A DNA stretch of 64,000 bases from the NCBI RefSeq assembly GCF_006439395.2, contig NZ_CP083950.1, forward strand, positions 1,798,001 through 1,862,000, read 5' to 3'. The DNA is from Mesorhizobium sp. B4-1-4. Lineage in GTDB: Bacteria > Pseudomonadota > Alphaproteobacteria > Rhizobiales > Rhizobiaceae. This document shows, one piece after another, positions 37,343 through 46,141 of the stretch. Within the stretch, counting starts at the first letter, position 1. Each line of letters opens with the position of its first letter. The notes beneath the pieces are model-generated. The model was not told the DNA's origin, searched no databases, and was given only the letters and a program-made list of their open reading frames with translations. Both the position numbers and the translations under genes were made by a program.

Positions 37343-38341
37343 ATGACCAGCGCGCTGCCTTTCGACGATTTTCGCAACCTGCTCGACAACCTGCCTGCTG
37401 CCGATCTCAAAGCTGAAGCGCGGGTGCGCGCGCTGTTTGCCAAGGCCGACAAGCCACGCAATTCGCTCGGCCGCATCGAGGACATCGCCGCGTGGCTTGC
37501 CGCATGGAGCGGCCGGGCTCCGCCCGCGGTGACGAGGCCGTTGATGGCTGTCTTTGCCGGCAATCATGGCGTTGTCAGGCACGGGATTTCGCCACGGCCG
37601 GTGGCGGCTACCGCCAACGCGGTCGAGCTTTGCGCGGCCGGGGGTGCGGCGATCAACCAGATCTGCATTGCCAACGATCTCGGACTGAAGGTGTTCGATC
37701 TTGCCCTGCACATCCCGACCGGCGACATCATCGAGGATGCCGCGCTGGATGAACGCGGTTGCGCGGCCACCATGGCCTTTGGCATGGAGGCGATCGCCGG
37801 CGGCACTGACCTGCTTTGCCTTGGCGACCTCGGCGTCGGCAATTCCACCGTCGCCGCCGCCCTGCTCGCAGCGCTGTTCGGAGGCAGGGGTGCCGATTGG
37901 ACTGGTCCAGGATCCGGCGCCGATGCGGCCATGCAGGCCCGCAAGGCGGAGGTGGTCGATGCGGCCCTGGCATTTCATGGCGGCCATCTCGAAGACCCGT
38001 TCGAAGTGCTGCGCAGGGTCGGCGGCCGCGAGTTCGCGGCGATAGCCGGCGCCATCCTCGCCGCGCGGATGCAGAACGTCCCGGTGGTGCTCGACGGCTT
38101 TGCGGCAACCGCGGCCGCGGCGGTGCTGTATGCCGCGAACGCCGCAGCCCTCGACCATTGTGTTCTCGCCAGCCTGTCGCCGGAGCCCGCGCATGCAAGG
38201 GCCGCGGAGTTGCTTGGCTTCCGGCCGCTGCTCGACCTGGGTATCAGCCACGGAGAAGGGGCAGGGGCAGCGCTTGCCGCGGGCCTGGTCAAGGCGGCGG
38301 CGCTGACCAGTTCGGGAATGGCAGCAGCAGTGCGGGGCTAG
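37343..38341 (+). CDS. cobT: Nicotinate-nucleotide--dimethylbenzimidazole phosphoribosyltransferase
   Basis: A 332-residue enzyme activating the lower ligand (DMB) in cobalamin synthesis. It has FAGNHGVVRHGIS, ELCAAGGAAINQI, LGDLGVGNSTVAAAL, LDGFAATAAAAVLY and the catalytic Glu in LDLGISHGEGAGA. ATG 37343 (MTSALPFDDF) is preferred; the longer frame to 37166 is antisense to DUF1289 in part. No cobS is beside it and I see no cobalamin riboswitch upstream. Confidence 0.93.
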   Translation: MTSALPFDDFRNLLDNLPAADLKAEARVRALFAKADKPRNSLGRIEDIAAWLAAWSGRAPPAVTRPLMAVFAGNHGVVRHGISPRPVAATANAVELCAAGGAAINQICIANDLGLKVFDLALHIPTGDIIEDAALDERGCAATMAFGMEAIAGGTDLLCLGDLGVGNSTVAAALLAALFGGRGADWTGPGSGADAAMQARKAEVVDAALAFHGGHLEDPFEVLRRVGGREFAAIAGAILAARMQNVPVVLDGFAATAAAAVLYAANAAALDHCVLASLSPEPAHARAAELLGFRPLLDLGISHGEGAGAALAAGLVKAAALTSSGMAAAVRG

Positions 38342-38363
38342 GCAGACTGCGCACTGAAATCTG

Positions 38364-39884
38364 CTACCGCCTGCGCGCCGCCACAGCCGCGGTCGGCAGC
38401 GCCGGTAATTCTTCCATCACTCGGCTCAGCGGGAAGATGGCGATCGCCTCTGTGCCCTCGCGCAATTTGGAATGGAGCTCGAACTCGCCGCCATGCATGG
38501 CGAGCAGCCCTTGCACGATGGGCAGGCCAAGGCCGGTGCCCTGTTCGGCGCTCTTGATGGCGATCGAGCCCTGGCCGAAGGCCGAAAGCACGACAGGGAT
38601 CTCGTCCTCGGGAATGCCCGGGCCGTTGTCCTTGATCGAAATGTATTGCCCACCCCCAGCCGTCCAGCCGACGCGGACGCGGATTTCGCCGCCGGTGGCG
38701 GTGAACTTGATGGCATTGGACAGAAGGTTGAGCGTGATCTGCCGCACCGCGCGCTCGTCGGCGAACAGCCGTGGCAATGTCGGTTCGAAATCCTGGACGA
38801 CGCGGATGTCCTTGTTGCGTGCCTTCAACTCCATCATATGGCAGCAATCCTCGACGATGTTGAGCAACATCACCGGTTCCTCGTTGAGCTGGTAGCGGCC
38901 GGCCTCGATGCGCGACAGATCGAGGATCTCGTTGATCAGATCAAGCAAATGCTGGCCGGAATCATGCACGTCGTGGGCGTAGTCGCGATAGGTGGGATTG
39001 CTCATCGGCCCCAGCACTTCGTTCGCCATCACTTCGGAAAAGCCGAGAATGGCATTGAGCGGCGTGCGCAATTCGTGGCTCATCGAAGCGAGGAAGCGCG
39101 ACTTTGCCAGGTTGGCATCCTCGGCCCGCCGGCGTGCTTCGTCCGACATCGATTTCGCCGTTTCCAGTTCAGCGATCAGCGCGTCCTTTTCGGAGCGGAA
39201 CGACAACAGCATCAAGGAGGAGCGATTGATGTGACGGGCGACATAGGCGAAGAAAGGCAACGACAGGGCAAGCAGCGCCGCCATGATCGCCTCGACCGGC
39301 ATCCACAGCTTGGCCCCGGTATAGGCATAGAGCGCCACCGGTACGGCGAAGGTTGCCAACAGTGCGCCGCTGAGGGACGAGGCCATGACCGCCGTCCCGG
39401 CCATGGCAAGCAGCAGCACCACCGCCTTGACCACCTGGAACTGGTCGAGGGCGCAGGCGCCGCAGCCGAGCCAGACGAACCAGGCCCAGCCGAGACCGCA
39501 AAGGAAATGGCCGGCCAGGAACTCCCTTCGCGCCTGCGAGGGATTGATCTCGGAAGCCTCCGTCCGCTCTGTGCGCCGCGCCATGAAGGCGACGATCGTG
39601 TAGCAGGTGAGCGTGAACAGCGCCCAGAGCCCGATCTCGTTGCCGACGCCAGCGAACCGTCCCGCCGCGGCGATCGCCAGGACAAGCAGCGGGATGACCA
39701 CGGCGCCGCTCGTCATGGCGCGGGCGTGGAGTTTCAGGAGTTCGCGGTCGAAATCGGGATTGCCCGCCTGCTGCGAAAGACGGTCGCGCGTCTTGCGCAC
39801 CGCGCGCGCCACATCGCTGTTGCGATGCGGTTTCCTGCGGTCCACAATGAACTTGTCCGCTGTGTTCGAGCGTTGCAGGGGCAT
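38364..39884 (-). CDS. Membrane sensor histidine kinase (PdhS/PleC-like)
   Basis: A 506-residue kinase with about five or six hydrophobic helices (~55-215), a short coiled coil (LIAELETAKSMSDEARRRAED), the HisKA box FLASMSHELRTPLNAILGFSE (His about 270) and an HATPase domain (N-box NLLSNAIKFT, G1 DNGPGIPEDEI, GTGLGLPIVQGL). HisKA boxes of this type occur in PleC/DivJ/PdhS kinases that act on DivK in rhizobia. No response regulator is adjacent, so the partner is open. ATG 39884 is preferred to TTG 39896. Confidence 0.88.
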   Translation of the reverse strand: MPLQRSNTADKFIVDRRKPHRNSDVARAVRKTRDRLSQQAGNPDFDRELLKLHARAMTSGAVVIPLLVLAIAAAGRFAGVGNEIGLWALFTLTCYTIVAFMARRTERTEASEINPSQARREFLAGHFLCGLGWAWFVWLGCGACALDQFQVVKAVVLLLAMAGTAVMASSLSGALLATFAVPVALYAYTGAKLWMPVEAIMAALLALSLPFFAYVARHINRSSLMLLSFRSEKDALIAELETAKSMSDEARRRAEDANLAKSRFLASMSHELRTPLNAILGFSEVMANEVLGPMSNPTYRDYAHDVHDSGQHLLDLINEILDLSRIEAGRYQLNEEPVMLLNIVEDCCHMMELKARNKDIRVVQDFEPTLPRLFADERAVRQITLNLLSNAIKFTATGGEIRVRVGWTAGGGQYISIKDNGPGIPEDEIPVVLSAFGQGSIAIKSAEQGTGLGLPIVQGLLAMHGGEFELHSKLREGTEAIAIFPLSRVMEELPALPTAAVAARRR

Positions 39885-39960
39885 CAAAAACTTCAATTTA
39901 GGCGCGCAGCGATTTCAAGGCGTTAAGCTACGTTCGAATGATTAACCAACCGTTTGCCAT

Positions 39961-40584
39961 ATGAGCCGTTCCTGGTCGCCAAGGTCGCGCCGGCGGTACG
40001 CGGTGCCGCGCCCGAGAAGCCTGCGGCGCAAAATGCTGGACTATGGGCTGACCGTGATCATTCTGGGCCTGCTGATCCTGTTGGCGACGCGTCTCGATCG
40101 CGTGGAGACGCGTAAGACGCAAGGTGCGGCCATCATCAATGATGGCGATTCGATCACGCTCGGCACCGAACGCATCCGCATGCGCGGCATCGACGCCCCG
40201 GAATACACCCAGACCTGCCGCAAGAACGGCGCCGATTATCCCTGTGGTACGCTTGCGCGCCAATCGCTGGTGCGCCTGATCGCCAGCCGGCCGGTCACCT
40301 GCAGCGGCTGGCAACGCGATCGCTATGGCCGGTTACTCGGTCACTGCATGGCCGGCGGTACCGATCTCAACCGCGCTCAGGTCGAGGCTGGCTGGGCCGT
40401 CGCCTATGGCGATTTCGAAAACGAGCAAGCGATTGCGCGCGCGGCAAAGGTTGGTATCTGGGCGGGTACGTTCGACCAGCCGCAGGACTGGCGCGCCGGC
40501 CATCGCGGCGAGATTGTCGAGCGCAAGCACGGCACGCTGGCGTCGATCGGTGACGCCGTGCGAGAGATCTTTCGCTTCTGGTGA
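39961..40584 (+). CDS. Membrane-anchored thermonuclease (SNase) domain protein
   Basis: A 207-residue protein: very basic N-terminus (RSRRRYAVPRPRSLRRK), one membrane helix (YGLTVIILGLLILLAT), then a staphylococcal-nuclease fold with INDGDSITLGTERIRMRGIDAPEY, WQRDRYGRLLGHC and AEVEAGWA-like VEAGWAVAYG. The conserved Asp/Arg/Glu-type residues are present in recognisable positions, so periplasmic Ca-dependent nuclease activity is possible. There is no good ribosome-binding site; an internal ATG at 40033 (MLDYGL) is an alternative start. Confidence 0.82.
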   Translation: MSRSWSPRSRRRYAVPRPRSLRRKMLDYGLTVIILGLLILLATRLDRVETRKTQGAAIINDGDSITLGTERIRMRGIDAPEYTQTCRKNGADYPCGTLARQSLVRLIASRPVTCSGWQRDRYGRLLGHCMAGGTDLNRAQVEAGWAVAYGDFENEQAIARAAKVGIWAGTFDQPQDWRAGHRGEIVERKHGTLASIGDAVREIFRFW

Positions 40585-40615
40585 AGCGTATCTGGTGGAA
40601 GGGAAGGAGGATCGA

Positions 40616-41227
40616 ATGAAACTCTTCGACGGCGGCCGGGCGCCCAACCCGCGGCGGGTTCGCGTTTTCCTCGCCGAGAAGGGGATCTCGGTTCCGCTCG
40701 TATCCATCGACATGGGCGCGCTGGAGCACAAGAACGAAGCGGTGAGTTCGCGCAATCCTTTGCAACGCCTGCCGGTGCTGGAGCTTGACGACGGCACCGT
40801 CATCACCGAATCCGTCGCCATCTGCCGCTATTTCGAGGAGTTGCACCCGGAGCCAGCCCTGTTCGGACGTGGCGCGCTCGGCAAGGCACAGGTCGAGATG
40901 TGGCAAAGACGGATGGAGTTCAATTTGCTCAGTTGCGTCGCCCAGGCCTTTCGCCATATTCATCCGGCGATGAAGGAATGGGAAATCCCACAGATCCCCG
41001 AATGGGGCGAGGCCAACAAGCCGAAGGCGGTCGCGTTCCTGAAACTCCTCGACGGAGAGTTGGCCAATCGGGAGTTCGCCGCCGGCGACAGCTATTCGAT
41101 TGCCGACATTACCGGCCTGATCGCGATCGACTTCATGAAGCCGGCACGGATCAAGGTGCCGGAGGAATGCACCAATGTGCTGCGTTGGCATCAGGCGATC
41201 TCCAGCCGGCCGAGTGCCGCCGCTTGA
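40616..41227 (+). CDS. Glutathione S-transferase family protein
   Basis: A 203-residue cytosolic protein with a thioredoxin-fold N-domain (MKLFDGGRAPNPRRVRVFLAEKG, then cis-Pro RLPVLELDDGTVITESVAI) and an all-helical C-domain (SIADITGLIAIDF). It belongs to the GST superfamily; the substrate is unknown. AAGGAGG 5 nt before ATG 40616 fixes the start inside a longer open frame. Its stop overlaps the TTG start of the next gene. Confidence 0.9.
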   Translation: MKLFDGGRAPNPRRVRVFLAEKGISVPLVSIDMGALEHKNEAVSSRNPLQRLPVLELDDGTVITESVAICRYFEELHPEPALFGRGALGKAQVEMWQRRMEFNLLSCVAQAFRHIHPAMKEWEIPQIPEWGEANKPKAVAFLKLLDGELANREFAAGDSYSIADITGLIAIDFMKPARIKVPEECTNVLRWHQAISSRPSAAA

Positions 41228-41841
41228 GCGTGGAATTGGACAGATTCGCCGCGACGGTCCGCGCCTGCCGCATCTGCGTCGAAAATCCCATCGGCAAGCC
41301 ACTGCGGCATGAGCCGCGACCGGTGCTGCGGCCATCATCCAGCGCCCGCATTCTGATCGCCAGCCAGGCGCCAGGAACCAAGGTACACCTGTCGGGCATG
41401 CCGTTCACCGATGCCTCCGGCGACCGGCTGCGGAGCTGGCTTGGTGTGACCAGCGATGAATTCTACGACATCGACAAATTCGCCATCGTGCCGATGGGCT
41501 TCTGCTTTCCCGGCCAGGATGCCAAGGGCGGTGACCTGCCGCCAAGGCGCGAATGCGCGCCGGCCTGGCGCGCGCCTTTGATGGCCTTGATGTCGAAGAT
41601 CGACCTGGTGCTGACGATCGGCATCTATGCTCAGTCCTGGCATATGGGCGCCGCGCGCCGTCCCTCGGTGACGGAAACGATGATGGACTGGCGGGCCATA
41701 TGGGACAATTCCGTTGGCCCGAAAGTGCTGCCGCTGCCACATCCGTCCTGGCGCAACACCGGCTGGCTGAAGCAGAATCCATGGTTTGAAATGGATTTGC
41801 TGCCTTTCCTGCGGTCGGAAATCCGCTATCGCATCGGCTAA
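41224..41841 (+). CDS. Uracil-DNA glycosylase family protein with Fe-S cysteines
   Basis: A 205-residue protein starting at TTG 41224 (MSVELDRFAATVRAC), which overlaps the GST stop as TTGA. GTG 41230 is the alternative. It shows the UDG fold: PSSSARILIASQAPGTKVH (motif near A), PFTDASGDRL and the late LPLPHPSWRNTGW. Cys15, Cys18, Cys94 and Cys111 match the CxxC ... C-x16-C pattern of 4Fe-4S family 4/5 glycosylases. Excision of uracil or another lesion is inferred; the classic GEAPG water-activating motif reads SQAPG here. Confidence 0.8.
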   Translation: MSVELDRFAATVRACRICVENPIGKPLRHEPRPVLRPSSSARILIASQAPGTKVHLSGMPFTDASGDRLRSWLGVTSDEFYDIDKFAIVPMGFCFPGQDAKGGDLPPRRECAPAWRAPLMALMSKIDLVLTIGIYAQSWHMGAARRPSVTETMMDWRAIWDNSVGPKVLPLPHPSWRNTGWLKQNPWFEMDLLPFLRSEIRYRIG

Positions 41842-41913
41842 GCGTTCAGCAAGAAATCACTCGCTTTCAAGGCAATCGGCAGAATTTCTTTCTTGTGAAT
41901 GGCCTGAATAAAA

Positions 41914-41936
41914 GGGAATATAGCGAAACTATTCCC
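41914..41936. promoter_or_regulatory. Inverted repeat before the Lrp gene, possible operator
   Basis: GGGAATA (41914-41920) and TATTCCC (41930-41936) form a perfect 7-bp inverted repeat with a 9-bp spacer, ending 12 bp before the Lrp-family start codon. Its position suits autoregulation, but no binding consensus is known to me for this protein. Confidence 0.4.
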
Positions 41937-41948
41937 CAGGAGCCCCCG

Positions 41949-42440
41949 ATGGACCGCCTTGACCGAAAAATTCTCCGCCTCCTGCAGGAGGACGCGACGC
42001 TCGCTGTCGCCGATGTCGCCAAGAAGGTCGGCCTGTCGACCACGCCTTGCTGGCGCCGCATCCAAAAACTCGAGGAGGAGGGTGTCATCAAGCGGCGCGT
42101 CGCCATTCTCGACCACGAGAAGGTCAATGTGCGCGTCACCGTTTTCGTGTCGATCCGCACCAATTCGCACAGCCATGAATGGCTGCGGCGGTTTTCCGAA
42201 GTCATCCAGGAATTTCCCGAGGTCGTCGAGTTCTACCGCATGAGCGGCGACGTCGACTATCTGCTGCGCGTCGTGGTGCCCGACATCGCCGCTTACGACG
42301 CGTTCTACAAGCGGCTGATCGCCAAGATCGAAATCCGCGACGTGTCCTCGTCCTTCGCCATGGAGCAGATCAAATACACCACCGAAATCCCGCTCGACTA
42401 CATGGTGTTGGACAAGGAATCAGGCGCCAACGCCGCCTAA
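41949..42440 (+). CDS. Lrp/AsnC-family transcriptional regulator
   Basis: A 163-residue regulator: N-terminal helix-turn-helix (MDRLDRKILRLLQEDATLAV, VGLSTTPCWRRIQKLEEEGVI) and C-terminal RAM ligand-binding domain (VEFYRMSGDVDYLLRVVVPD). AGGAG 6 nt before ATG 41949 sets the start. Close relatives sense amino acids. The gene next to it does not reveal a target, and the inverted repeat upstream may be autoregulatory. Confidence 0.93.
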   Translation: MDRLDRKILRLLQEDATLAVADVAKKVGLSTTPCWRRIQKLEEEGVIKRRVAILDHEKVNVRVTVFVSIRTNSHSHEWLRRFSEVIQEFPEVVEFYRMSGDVDYLLRVVVPDIAAYDAFYKRLIAKIEIRDVSSSFAMEQIKYTTEIPLDYMVLDKESGANAA

Positions 42441-42452
42441 GCGTCGATCCGA

Positions 42453-43016
42453 TCAGTTCTTCTTCTTGTTGAGGAATGTCCAGGGCGAGTTCACCGGCAG
42501 GGTGATGGTGTCAGACACAGTGTCGACCCCGACCACCTCCGCCTTGCGGACGGTGTAACCGGACTGAATGACGTTGACGCCATCGAGAATGAACAGCTGG
42601 CTTTTCTCCATGTCCGGCTTCAGGGCACCTGTGACAGCGACCGGCTGGTAAGCTTCCGACATCTTGTAGGGATGGGCTGGTGTGACCAGTACGATCTGGT
42701 TGGGCGGCGGCGTCGGCATGTGGCTGCATGCGCCCGTCCACGGCACCAACAGGAACTGATAGACGAGGTCGCCGTCGCGATCGACCGGCAATGCATAGCC
42801 GGCTAATTGTATGATCTTGTCCTGCAGGCCAAGGGACAGCGTCTCGCCATGGTCGGGCAATTTTGCCGCGATCATCGGCAGGCCGGCATCTTCGGCAAGC
42901 GCCTGGGTGGCCGGGCGCAAATCCTTCCAGAAGATGTGCATGGTCGCGGCCGAGGCTCCGGCAACGGAGAGAGACAGCGCCGCCGCGAGCGCTATGATCG
43001 ACTTGAAACAGTTCAT
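42453..43016 (-). CDS. DUF3299 exported protein
   Basis: A 187-residue protein with a signal peptide (MNCFKSIIALAAALSLSVAG, ASA cleavage) and the DUF3299 core (LPVDRDGDLVYQFLLVPWTG then ACSHMPTPPPNQIVLV). It is periplasmic, and function is not known; some relatives sit with lipoprotein or ABC export genes. It converges on the Lrp gene with a 12-bp gap and ends in a lysine-rich LNKKKN tail. Confidence 0.85.
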   Translation of the reverse strand: MNCFKSIIALAAALSLSVAGASAATMHIFWKDLRPATQALAEDAGLPMIAAKLPDHGETLSLGLQDKIIQLAGYALPVDRDGDLVYQFLLVPWTGACSHMPTPPPNQIVLVTPAHPYKMSEAYQPVAVTGALKPDMEKSQLFILDGVNVIQSGYTVRKAEVVGVDTVSDTITLPVNSPWTFLNKKKN

Positions 43017-43061
43017 GGCCGCTTCCCTTGCTGGGGAGTAAAGACTTCGAGGCCAATGGCG

Positions 43062-43640
43062 TCAATGCTCGAGCCTCATCACATATCGGCGAGAGCCGGC
43101 CATCCCGGTCTCGTTGAAACCGCGAGCAGCAAACATGTCGCGAAAGCCCATGAAACGGTAGCTCGGTGACGCCTCGTCCACCGGATAGGCCTCAATGACG
43201 CGCGCCCCCTTGGTGAAGGCGTGCTCGATGGCCGCATCGAGCAATGCCGAAGCAAGCCCGCCGCCGCGCAAAGCCCTTGGCACGTAGAAGCAGACGATCG
43301 ACCAGACGCCCGTCTCGGCGTCGTCCTGCTGCCTTGAAAGCTTGCGATAGGTCTCGCGCGGCGCGACCGAGCACCAGGCGACGGCCTTTCCGTCGATATG
43401 GGCGAGGATGCCGACCGGCGTGCCGGCGTCGATGAGCGCCATCATCCGACGTTTCTTCTCGTCGTTCTGGATATGCTCGCGACCGGCGTGTCGCCAGGCC
43501 ATGCACCAGCAATATTTCGGCGCACCGGGCTGCTCGAACAAGGTCTCGAAGCTGACGCGTGTTGCCGGTGTCACCTCGGTGAAACGGATATCGGCGTATT
43601 CAGATTTTTCTGGCGGCGAGGCGTTCGAGCGTCTTGGCAT
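43062..43640 (-). CDS. GNAT-family N-acetyltransferase
   Basis: A 192-residue acetyl-CoA-dependent transferase. After RFTEVTPATRVSFETLFEQ, it shows GKAVAWCSVAPRE and the CoA-binding beta4-alpha3 segment CFYVPRALRGGGLASALL, then VIEAYPVDEASPSYRFMG. The N-terminal CWCMAWR motif is shared with a group of uncharacterised acetyltransferases. ATG 43640 has GGAA about 9 nt ahead and overlaps the 3' end of the AlkD-like gene by 41 bp. Substrate unknown. Confidence 0.85.
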   Translation of the reverse strand: MPRRSNASPPEKSEYADIRFTEVTPATRVSFETLFEQPGAPKYCWCMAWRHAGREHIQNDEKKRRMMALIDAGTPVGILAHIDGKAVAWCSVAPRETYRKLSRQQDDAETGVWSIVCFYVPRALRGGGLASALLDAAIEHAFTKGARVIEAYPVDEASPSYRFMGFRDMFAARGFNETGMAGSRRYVMRLEH

Positions 43641-44304
43641 CTGACAGTTCCTTCGCGGCATCCTTGCCGACCCAACGCCTGGTCTTGTCGCTGGAAACCG
43701 CAAGTTTCTGCGCCAGGGCGAGGGCAGGAGCATGCAACGTCACCGATCGCTTACCGATCTGCCGCAGCGCCCAATTGACCGCTTTCCTGACGAAATTGCG
43801 TTCATCACCGGCTTGGGCGTCGATCAATCGCAGATAAGGCAGGAACGTCGCGTCAGGTTCCTTCTTCAGATGCACCGCCGCCCATGCCAGCATCGCAAAG
43901 GCCGTGCGGCGGACGAATTCGCGCTCGTCGGCCGCGAACTCTTCGATCAGTTCACGCCAGAACGGCGTGTCCCCGAACAGGTCCGACACAGTGTCGACAA
44001 CTTCCCAGGAATCGAAATCGCCGGCCCAGCGGCGGCATTCCTCAATTGTGATCTCCTTTGGCTCACCTGTGAAAGCCGCGATCAGCCTCGCTTCGCGAAT
44101 GCCGCTGTCCCACAGCGCCAGGGACCGTTCGTGGTTGCGCTTCAGCTTGCGCGCCAAGGGCCGCAAATCCGCATTGCCAACACCGAGCGCGGTCGCGGTG
44201 TTGATGCCGAACCGCGCCATGCCGCGGCGATTCTCCTCGGTGCCGATCGAGCGCAGATGCGCGACGACCTCCTGCGCGGTCCAGCCTGGAGAGGGCAGGG
44301 ACAT
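43600..44304 (-). CDS. DNA alkylation repair protein (AlkD-like HEAT-repeat)
   Basis: A 234-residue all-helical protein of the AlkC/AlkD superfamily (HEAT-like repeats), which in AlkD removes alkylated bases without flipping them. Typical segments are ALGVGNADLRPLARKLKRNH, ALWDSGIREARLIAAF, DFDSWEVVDTVSDLFG and RNFVRKAVNWALRQIGKR (catalytic-Asp and Trp region). Overlap with the GNAT gene implies co-expression. Confidence 0.88.
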   Translation of the reverse strand: MSLPSPGWTAQEVVAHLRSIGTEENRRGMARFGINTATALGVGNADLRPLARKLKRNHERSLALWDSGIREARLIAAFTGEPKEITIEECRRWAGDFDSWEVVDTVSDLFGDTPFWRELIEEFAADEREFVRRTAFAMLAWAAVHLKKEPDATFLPYLRLIDAQAGDERNFVRKAVNWALRQIGKRSVTLHAPALALAQKLAVSSDKTRRWVGKDAAKELSDAKTLERLAARKI

Positions 44305-44310
44305 GGGCGC

Positions 44311-45180
44311 CTACTTCTCCAGCCGCGCCAGCAGCGAGGACGTGTCCCAACGCTTGCCGCCCATGGCCTGCACGTCCTTGTAGAACTGGTCGACAAGCGC
44401 GGTCACCGGCAGCTTGGCGCCGTTGCGGTCGGCTTCCGCCAGGCAGATGCCGAGGTCCTTGCGCATCCAGTCGACGGCGAAACCGAAATCGTATTTACCG
44501 GCATTCATGGTCTTGTGCCGGTTCTCCATCTGCCAGGAGCCGGCCGCGCCCTTGGAGATCACCTCGATCACCTTCTCGATGTCGAGACCGGCCTTCTTGC
44601 CGAAATGGATGCCTTCCGACAGTCCCTGCACCAGCCCGGCGATGCAGATCTGGTTGATCATCTTGGTGAGCTGGCCGGCGCCTGCCGACCCCATCAGTCC
44701 GACCATACGGGCGTAGGCGTCGATGACCGGCCTGGCCTTGTCGAAGGTAGCCTGGTCGCCACCGACCATGACCGTCAGCACGCCGTTCTCGGCACCAGCC
44801 TGGCCGCCGGAAACCGGCGCGTCGAGAAATGAGAATCCGCTCGATTGCGCGGCTTGTGCCAGTTCGCGCGCGACTTCTGCCGAAGCCGTCGTGTTGTCGA
44901 TGAAGATGGAGCCTTTCTTCATCGCCTTGAAGGCGCCTTCGGGACCAGTCGTCACCGACCGCAGATCGTCATCATTGCCGACACAGGAGAAGACGAAATC
45001 CTTGCCCTCGGCAGCCTGCGCCGGTGTCGCGGCAAAGCTGCCGCCATGTTGAGCGACCCATTGTTCGGCTTTCGCGCGGGTGCGGTTATAGACGATGACG
45101 TCGTGGCCGCCCTTGTTTTTCAGGTGCCCGGCCATGGGGTAGCCCATGACGCCAAGACCGAGAAATGCCACCGATGCCAT
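44311..45180 (-). CDS. Beta-hydroxyacid dehydrogenase (3-hydroxyisobutyrate/tartronate-semialdehyde type)
   Basis: A 289-residue NAD(P)-dependent enzyme: Rossmann motif FLGLGVMGYPMAGHL, substrate loop DAPVSGGQAGAENG and catalytic lysine in GQLTKMINQI, then KDLGICLAEA. It reduces or oxidises a small beta-hydroxyacid; GarR/GlxR-type tartronate semialdehyde reductase or MmsB-type activity both fit. AAGGA lies just before the ATG. It sits 6 bp upstream of the AlkD-like gene in the same direction. Confidence 0.9.
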   Translation of the reverse strand: MASVAFLGLGVMGYPMAGHLKNKGGHDVIVYNRTRAKAEQWVAQHGGSFAATPAQAAEGKDFVFSCVGNDDDLRSVTTGPEGAFKAMKKGSIFIDNTTASAEVARELAQAAQSSGFSFLDAPVSGGQAGAENGVLTVMVGGDQATFDKARPVIDAYARMVGLMGSAGAGQLTKMINQICIAGLVQGLSEGIHFGKKAGLDIEKVIEVISKGAAGSWQMENRHKTMNAGKYDFGFAVDWMRKDLGICLAEADRNGAKLPVTALVDQFYKDVQAMGGKRWDTSSLLARLEK

Positions 45181-45316
45181 GCTTTTTCCTTCCGACGGAA
45201 TAGAGATTTCAGTTGCGGAAGCTCTAGGCCATGCGGCGAATTCGTCAAGGCGCGCGCCACCGCATCGACTGGTGCAGACTGATGACAGATCGCTTAAACG
45301 CGTGGCGTCGCACGCA

Positions 45317-46141
45317 TCAGCGGTGTAGGTGGACCGTGATCCGCCGTTCGATCCATTCGACCCCGTGGCGCAGGATCTCGACCATCACCAGATAGACGAT
45401 GGCGACCCAGACATAGGCCTGGAAGTCGAAGGATTTGGCGTAGGCGAGCTTCGCGTTGCCCATCAGGTCGTAGACTGTGATGATGGCGACGATGGCCGAG
45501 GCCTTGATCATCAGAACCAGTTCATTGCCGTAGGGTCGCAACGCCACGATGATCGCCTGTGGCAGGATGACCTTGCGCAATGTCTGCAGCTTGTGCAGAC
45601 CAAGCGAGGCGGCGCCCTCCCACTGGCCCCTGGGCACGCTTTCGATGGCACCGCGCAGGATTTCGGCCTGGTAGGCGGCGGTGTTGAGCGCGAAGGCAAA
45701 CACACCGCAGTTGAAGGCGTCGCGGAAGAACCACCACAGTCCGACGGATTCGAGCTGCACCCGGAAAGAGCCCACGCCGTAATAGACCAGATAGACCTGT
45801 ACGAGCAGCGGCGTGCCGCGGAAGAAATAGACGTAACAGTAGGCGATGCCGGACAGGATCCGGTTCTTCGACATGCGGCCATAGGTGACGGGCAATGAAA
45901 GGATCGCGCCGACCACCATCGAAATCGACACGAGCGCCAGCGTGGTTCCCAGCCCTTGCAGATAGGCCGGCGCATACCTGGCGAAGAATTCGCCGTTCCA
46001 GGAATAGAAAAGATACGCAACGATACCGAGGCCGAAGAGAATCCACAGGCCGACAAGCGCATATCCCACGATGCGGGTGCGCGGCCAGCCGCGAGCCGGC
46101 GGTGGAGGCCGTTCGACCGCGATCGCTTCCGTGATGCTCAT
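45317..46141 (-). CDS. Polar amino-acid ABC transporter permease (HisM type)
   Basis: A 274-residue inner-membrane protein with about five helices of the HisMQ family. The EAA loop region reads EILRGAIESVPRGQWEGAASLG. Its ATG overlaps the stop of the partner permease (ATGA). Together with 46138-46854 it forms the channel for the binding protein at 46933. No ATPase gene follows; the next gene downstream is an unrelated dehydrogenase. Confidence 0.93.
   Translation of the reverse strand: MSITEAIAVERPPPPARGWPRTRIVGYALVGLWILFGLGIVAYLFYSWNGEFFARYAPAYLQGLGTTLALVSISMVVGAILSLPVTYGRMSKNRILSGIAYCYVYFFRGTPLLVQVYLVYYGVGSFRVQLESVGLWWFFRDAFNCGVFAFALNTAAYQAEILRGAIESVPRGQWEGAASLGLHKLQTLRKVILPQAIIVALRPYGNELVLMIKASAIVAIITVYDLMGNAKLAYAKSFDFQAYVWVAIVYLVMVEILRHGVEWIERRITVHLHR

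Noticed and set aside
38472..39926. 484-codon plus-strand open frame opposite the histidine kinase
   Set aside because: Antisense shadow; the kinase motifs on the minus strand are unmistakable.
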